From NCBI GenBank assembly GCA_951799425.1, contig OX637393.1:496001-560000 (forward strand): a DNA stretch of 64,000 nucleotides. Direction: 5' to 3'. The notes below the pieces were generated by a model. That model did no database searches and was not told the DNA's origin. It worked only from the letters and a program-made list of their open reading frames with translations. Made by a program: the position numbers and the translations under genes. This DNA is from Ilex aquifolium (lineage: Eukaryota; Streptophyta; Magnoliopsida; Aquifoliales; Aquifoliaceae). Positions 58,365 to 64,000 of this stretch are shown one piece after another (the first letter of the stretch is position 1; the number at the start of each line of letters is the position of its first letter).

Positions 58365-58372
58365 ATGGTAAT

Positions 58373-59579
58373 GTGTTTCGTTTGTAAAAATTGTACAAAA
58401 CTGCATTACTTCAATCTATTATAGTATAATGCTAGAACTATTGATTAATGATCTCTTTGCTTAAAGACACCGAGTACTGAATTTTAGATCTTTGTAAATA
58501 TTATGCGGCAGAGACTTCGTCAACTAGACCTGTACGGATGTGGGCTGGATTCTCTTCAAAAGCCAATGGAAGCTCATATCTTGAAAGTGAGACAACTACC
58601 GTTGAATAGTTGTTTCTATTTGATTATGATTATGTAAAATCGTTATTTATTTTTTTTCTACTTTCACGCAGTGTTTTTAGTCTATAATGAAGCTATGTCA
58701 CGTATAATTCATATCTAAAATGTTTCTTCTTAGTGGTTAGTTTTTTGTTCTTACTTTTTTTAAGGAAAGATTAAATTGTTTGTTCCAAGTTTTTAAATTG
58801 GATTGTGTTGATGTTAGGAATGTATGATAATGAATTTTGTGGCTTCAAAAAATTAATTTTTATTGTATTTGGTTTATTATATGTTTTTGGATTTAATTAT
58901 GCAATAAGTTAGAAATTGGAGAATAGTTAAAGATTGGGTTATCGTAGTTCAAGGAAGAAAAAAAGATAAGGTTTTTAAGCATTGACAATTATTTAAGGTT
59001 TTTTGTTTGTCACGTAATACTTTTAGGCATGGACAGCTACTAGCTATGACATTGTCATATGACATTGTCATAGCTATGATTATGAGCGATATAAATACAA
59101 ATAACTATGATTGTTTGTATTGTAGACATGTTTAAAATTTTTTTTAGACTCCTATTTTTAGAGGAAATTATGCCGAAATTTTTGAAAAATAGTAGAGATT
59201 AACTTGATTTCAATTTCTTATATTAAAACAATGAAGTAAAAACTATTTCAAATTGATGTTTTATTTTAAGTTGCAAAGTGCCTTTACACAATATAGTATT
59301 ATTCGAGTTTTAATTTAATTTTTTGTTACGTCATGCCTTCAGGCACGAGTAATTACTAGTAACTAATAAAACAAAGACAGAGTGTGCCCATGCCTCATAT
59401 GATTTAACCAAACGGATATGGGCACAAGTCAACTAGAATTGGAAAACTGTTCGGTCAGTAAAGTGTGTGTTTTGTGTAAGGGTGGGGCTATTCCCACCCC
59501 ACAAATCTCAATTTTCATCTCATTTAATTTCTCATTATCAAACTATTAAGTTCACCATTTTTATACCCACCTCATTAGT
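58373..59579. other. Intergenic sequence, no gene seen
   Basis: AT-rich, with a small direct repeat GACATTGTCATA near 59048-59075. Nothing else noticed. Confidence 0.55.
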
Positions 59580-60170
59580 TGTTGAAATATGTGGCTAAAA
59601 TCTCTTGATATTAATTACGCCACGGTTGGTGGTCAAATTCAGAATATATAAAACCTCAATCCGTTAGTTAAATATTGCATTATTCATGACATATCATAGA
59701 TGCATTTTTTGTCAAATTATTATATATTAAATATTATTTTATAATGATGCATGCATACATATATATTATATTGATATAATTAGATGTTTGAATTGAATCT
59801 TTTCTAGTCAGTATGAGTGACTTGGCTAGAGGGACCCATCAAGTAGTGAAAGACTAGTCAATCCTAATTGGAGTATAATTAGTCTTCTTTGACTGCAGAG
59901 GATTGAAGAAATATTGGTGGAGTTGAGAAAATATTGGGGGAGTTGATGATATTATGCTGAGTGGTAACGACTAGTTGAACGGCTAGCTGATATATCCTCC
60001 CCTATAAATAAGTTTCTTTGCATACAGAAAGAATACACCTGAAAACACTCAATTTAAGAGAAAACCTATTGAGGAAAAATCTCAACTCTACTGCTTTTAT
60101 ATCAAAGAGAATTTTTAATTCTCAAAGGCTAGCTCTTCATTTATCAAATTTTATTCCGTAAATTCCTACA
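59580..60170 (+). repeat. 5' LTR of copia copy 2
   Basis: 591 bp, TGTTGAAATATG to AATTCCTACA, clearly homologous to the LTRs of copy 1. Confidence 0.92.
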
Positions 60171-60187
60171 TTGGTATTAGAGCAACA
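60171..60187 (+). other. Primer binding site of copy 2, mutated
   Basis: TTGGTATTAGAGCAACA; differs from the copy 1 site by C-to-T at position 8 and a change near the end. Confidence 0.75.
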
Positions 60188-60741
60188 GGCGGTCATCAAA
60201 CATTGCAATTTTTTTTTCTCAGTCGTTTTTTCGACTGTATCTAGTCTTCGTACTTTTCACATCCCAGGAAGCCTAGAGGAGTTCACCACTTTTTTGTCAA
60301 AAATTTATTGTTTTTCATCAAGTCCACCAAATTCCACAAGAATACAAGAACCTATCAATTATTTCACATTTTTAGTGGATTGTTTCTTTCACAATTCATA
60401 TTCGGTCAAACTTCACCAAAGATTCCACACGTTCTATGAAGTCAAAACAAAGACTTAAATTCTTTTATAGTCTTCAGTCATACTAGGTGCCTTGGCCTAA
60501 AAATTGTGTCATATTTTAGCCATAATTGCGGAATCCCAGTTATCGAGTGATTTTTGAAGTGCAACAAAATTGTCATGGTATTGCCTTCTTGCTATTATTC
60601 GATTGACCAGAAGTGGTGATTACTGCGGAGGAGATAGCAGTTCACTTGAAGCACTCTTGAAACCATACATCAGTAACAAAATTAAATCGGATCAGTTCTA
60701 ACCAATTTTACGTAGTTATTTTTTTTCAATAATTTGTCAAT

Positions 60742-63700
60742 ATGGGGCCAAGGCTACTAGTGTAGAACTTAGCAAAACCGAGAGATTTAATTGTACAAAT
60801 TATTCAACTTGGAAACATAGGATTCGTCACATATTATTTCAAGATAAAGTTGAATATATCAATGACACACCATACCCAAAAGAACCACCTCTTAGAGCCA
60901 GCAAGACTGCTAGAAACACTTATGAAAGGTTTGTAGAGAACGATAAATTGGTTAAGTCAATCTTACTCACTTTTATGGAACCCGATTTAGAGGTTATTTT
61001 TTAGGAACATGAAACTGGTAAATCTATGTTTGATGCTATAACACAAGCCTATGGTACTGCCTCTAACACATGTATACAACTCTTAATTAAAAAATATAAT
61101 GACACTTTTATGAAAGAGGATGAATCTGTTGTTGAACATGTCAATAAACTTGTGGTAATAGTTAAAGAGTTGGCATCTCTAGACAACCCAATTCCTGATA
61201 AAATGCAAGTTTCTACTGTTTTACATAGTATTCCTAATTCATGGGAGTCCATTGTGATTTCTTTGAATATGTCTGGCCACGATTTTATAATGGCAAAGTT
61301 ACTTATGTTTCTAGGCATTGAGGCCTAGAGAATGACTAAAAAGAAAACTAGTAATGTGTCAAACCTAGTTTCTAGTACCCCATCTTCCCAATTTGTCACG
61401 GGTGCCCCATCTAATAATATGTCAACTACTTCGTCTTTTCTTAAGCCAAGACAAGATAATCATTTTAAAAGAAATAATATGAAATATAACAAGTTCAAGA
61501 GACATAATAATTTTAAGGAAAAACAAATTGGCACTTGTTATAACTGTGGGTAGCCCGGTCATTACAAAAGAAATTGCATACAAAAGAATCATAGTCAAAA
61601 TTTTAAAAGATCAAGAGATATTGTGTGTGTGGTTTCTGAGTTGCTTCTTGCAAATTGTGACTCTCTCGCTTGGTGGATTGATTCTGCCTCTTCTCGGCAT
61701 GTGGCTAAGACTAGAGATAATTTGGTTGAAATAAATGAGGTAAAAATCGGCGACCACAAGTTATACATGAAGAATAATACTTACTGTGATGTGCTTGGAA
61801 TTGACACTATGAGAATTTCGTTGCCCGGGCAAAACCACCTCCTCTTGACTGATGTACTTTATGCGCCTAATATGCGGCACAATCTCTTGTTTGTGCCACG
61901 ATTAGATGATAAGGGTATTGAAGTCCATTTTCGGTCTTCTAAAGTTTCTATTGGTAAACATAATCGTATTCTTGCATGGGGGACTAAAGTTGATGGTCTT
62001 TACCGTTTGAATGTTGTTAGTGACAATAATAAAATTGGTTCTTCTTCTGCTTATATTAATGTCTCTTGTGATATTAATGTTGATTCTATTTTAAGGCATA
62101 TGAGATTAGGTCATATTAATTATAATAAAATGAAAAAGATGGCTAACATTGGATTGATTCCAAATTTAGATCTTGACTTGAAACCATGTGAATCTTGTAT
62201 AAGTTGAAAAATGACTAGAAAGCTATTTGGAAAAGTAGAAAGTGCTAAATATTTGCTAAAATTAATACATTCAGATATTTGTGGTCCTCTAAATGTTAAA
62301 ACTCATCATGGTATGAAATATTTTATTACTTTTACCAATGACTATTCAAGATATGGTTATATATATTTACTAAAGAATAGATCGGATGCCTTACAAAATT
62401 TTATTGAATTTAAAGCGGAAGTAGAAAACCAACTAGGTAGAAAAATTAAAATATTAAGGACGGATCGAGGTGGTGAATACATGGCTGAAATTTTTGAATC
62501 TTTTCGTAAAGAAAATGGAATAATACATCAATTAACAATTTCTTATACACCTCAACAAAACAGTGTAGCCGAAAGGAAAAATAGAACACTTATTGACATG
62601 GATAAATCTATGCTTAGTCATGCGCACTTAAGCACTACCTTTTGGGGTGAGACTATTTGTACCGTTATTTATATTCTTAATAGAGTACATTCTAGAACAA
62701 TATGAATGACACCATATGAAATTTGGAGGAAAACAAAATAAAGTCTTTCTCACTTAAAAGTTTGGGATAGTTCGGTTCATGTTAAAATTTTAGGACCTAA
62801 TAGAGAAAAATTAGATCTTAAATCAATAAAATGTACTTTTATTGGATATTGTGAAAATTCTGTTTGTTATAGATTTGTAATTCACCATAATGATGGATCA
62901 GTGGGAGCCATTGAAAATAGAGATGCATTTTTCTTTGAAGATGACTTAGATAAAATTGAGAAAATGGTTGAACTATTTAAAATTACTAAGGAAAATGAAA
63001 ATATACAACCACAAGAGCAAATAATAAAAGAGCCTCTACTCAATGATACTTTAATTAACTAGAATACAAAGGGAAAGACATCCACCTAGCTACTTAAAAG
63101 ATTATTATGCATTCAATAGTGAAGAAATTCTAAATTATCCTATTGATTTTAATGATGCTATGAATTCAACTGATCATTTAAAATGGAGAGCATCAATTAA
63201 AGAAGAAATAAAATCTATAGAGAAAAATAAAGTTTGGGAGTTAGTTGATTTAACAATAGATAGAAAAACAATTGGGTGTAAATGGTTGTTTAAAAAGAAA
63301 TTTAAATCGGATGGATCTATAGATAAATATAAAGCTAAACTAATGGCTAAGGGATACACACAAAATGAAGGAATAGATTATGATGAAACCTATTATCCCG
63401 TTGCTAAGTTTACCTCAATAAGAATATTAATATCCTTGGTTGCATACTTAGACCTAGAGTTACATCAAATGGATGTTAAGACTGTTTTCCTTAATGGTGA
63501 ACTTAAAGAAGAAATTTATATGTATCAACCGCAAGGATATGAAGTTGAAGGTAAAGAAGATAAGGTGTACAAATTGAATGTCATACTTTTCATATAAATT
63601 TATATGTATCAACCGCAAGGATATGAAGTTGAAGGTAAAGAAAATAAGGTGTACAAATTGAATGTCATACTTTTCGTAAAGAAGATAAGTCCTTATATGG

Positions 63701-64000
63701 TTTAAAACAATCATCAAGGCAATGGTATCATACTTTTCATAATGCAATTATATCTTATAGTTTTGTTCCAAATAACTATGATCATTGTATATATACTTGA
63801 AATAGTGGGAGTTATTACATTATTCTTTTCTTGTATGTGGATGACATTTTACTTGCCGAAAATGATATAAATAGAATCTTAGAATTAAAAGATTGGTTAA
63901 ACACCAAGTTTGAAATGAAATATATGGGTGAAGCACATTATGTACTTGGAATTAAAATTTCTCGAGATAGAAAGCAAATAAAATTGAGTTTATCTCAAAA
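60742..64000 (+). pseudogene. Copia gag-pol polyprotein, degenerate and partial (copy 2)
   Basis: The gag start (ATGGGGCCAAGG at 60742) has lost one base relative to copy 1, so the frame shifts within the first codons. Stops include TAG 61002, TAG 61326, TAG 61551 in the zinc knuckle, TGA 62205 and TGA 62703; a frame change lies before 63160. The protease keeps its Asp (WWIDSASSRH), unlike copy 1. The RT keeps YVDD near 63838. The region 63512-63675 contains an 84-bp tandem duplication. Gag, protease, integrase and RT are present in order; RNase H is off-window. Confidence 0.92.
63512..63680 (+). repeat. 84-bp tandem duplication inside the copy 2 RT region
   Basis: The phrase AAATTTATATGTATCAACCG occurs at 63512 and again at 63596, and both units end AATGTCATACTTTTC. 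Copy 1 has one unit, and its sequence continues AATAAATCCTTATATGG instead. Confidence 0.9.

Larger units (their letters stand above)
59580..64000 (+). mobile_element. Ty1/copia retrotransposon copy 2, cut by the right window edge
   Basis: Same family as 12252-17887: LTR 59580-60170, primer site, gag and pol aligned in order through RT. The 3' end is outside the window. The likely target duplication (TTAGT, 59575-59579) cannot be confirmed. Confidence 0.93.

Overview
This is a plant nuclear window, most likely from a eudicot. It has spliced plant genes (a CASP-like protein, an X8-domain protein, an OBERON1/2-type PHD protein, an ACA-type calcium pump) in AT-rich sequence packed with LTR retrotransposons, a PIF/Harbinger transposon, short TIR elements and microsatellites. 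Prokaryotic features are absent. The species cannot be named from the sequence.

Layout. From before base 1 to 10527 lies a minus-strand Athila-type Ty3/gypsy element: 5' LTR 8939-10527, tRNA-Asp primer site, and an intact 1866-codon gag-pol. After pol comes an unusual >3.2 kb accessory region holding two diverged copies of a two-gene unit. Each unit encodes a tiny membrane protein and a cysteine-rich basic protein that resembles nucleic-acid-binding proteins of carlaviruses and vitiviruses. The element sits directly beside exons 1 and 2 of a CASP-like gene (10910-11392), apparently inside its second intron; exon 3 is not in the window. A decayed Ty1/copia element with a perfect 5-bp target duplication occupies 12252-17887. 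Then come an X8-domain gene (19698-20332), an OBERON gene (21646 to about 26330) with a 33-nt in-frame mini-exon, a small non-autonomous LTR element (27493-28936), a conserved single-exon gene of unknown function (30366-30758), and a second decayed copia element on the minus strand (32994-40185).

From 43356 to 55419 is an autoinhibited Ca2+-ATPase-like gene on the minus strand, split by an 8355-bp PIF/Harbinger element (45720-54074) with a 3-bp target duplication. Removing the element and one duplication copy leaves the frame open for about 1065 codons, so the insertion is clean. The pump had apparently already lost catalysis: its phosphorylated Asp is Glu, and the hinge and membrane-segment-4 motifs are altered. 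The Harbinger element carries an intact spliced DDE transposase, a Myb/SANT-like partner, and a third spliced ORF that looks like a divergent second Myb/SANT-like protein. The right end holds two short TIR elements, one a 699-bp hAT-type element with a perfect 8-bp duplication, and a second copy (59580 to window end) of the 12252-17887 copia family. The two copies share three premature stops, pointing to a defective lineage mobilised in trans.

Most promising observation: the duplicated virus-like accessory unit downstream of Athila pol. Both reading frames are conserved in the two copies, and each unit has its own TATA-like element; one of these overlaps the pol stop codon.
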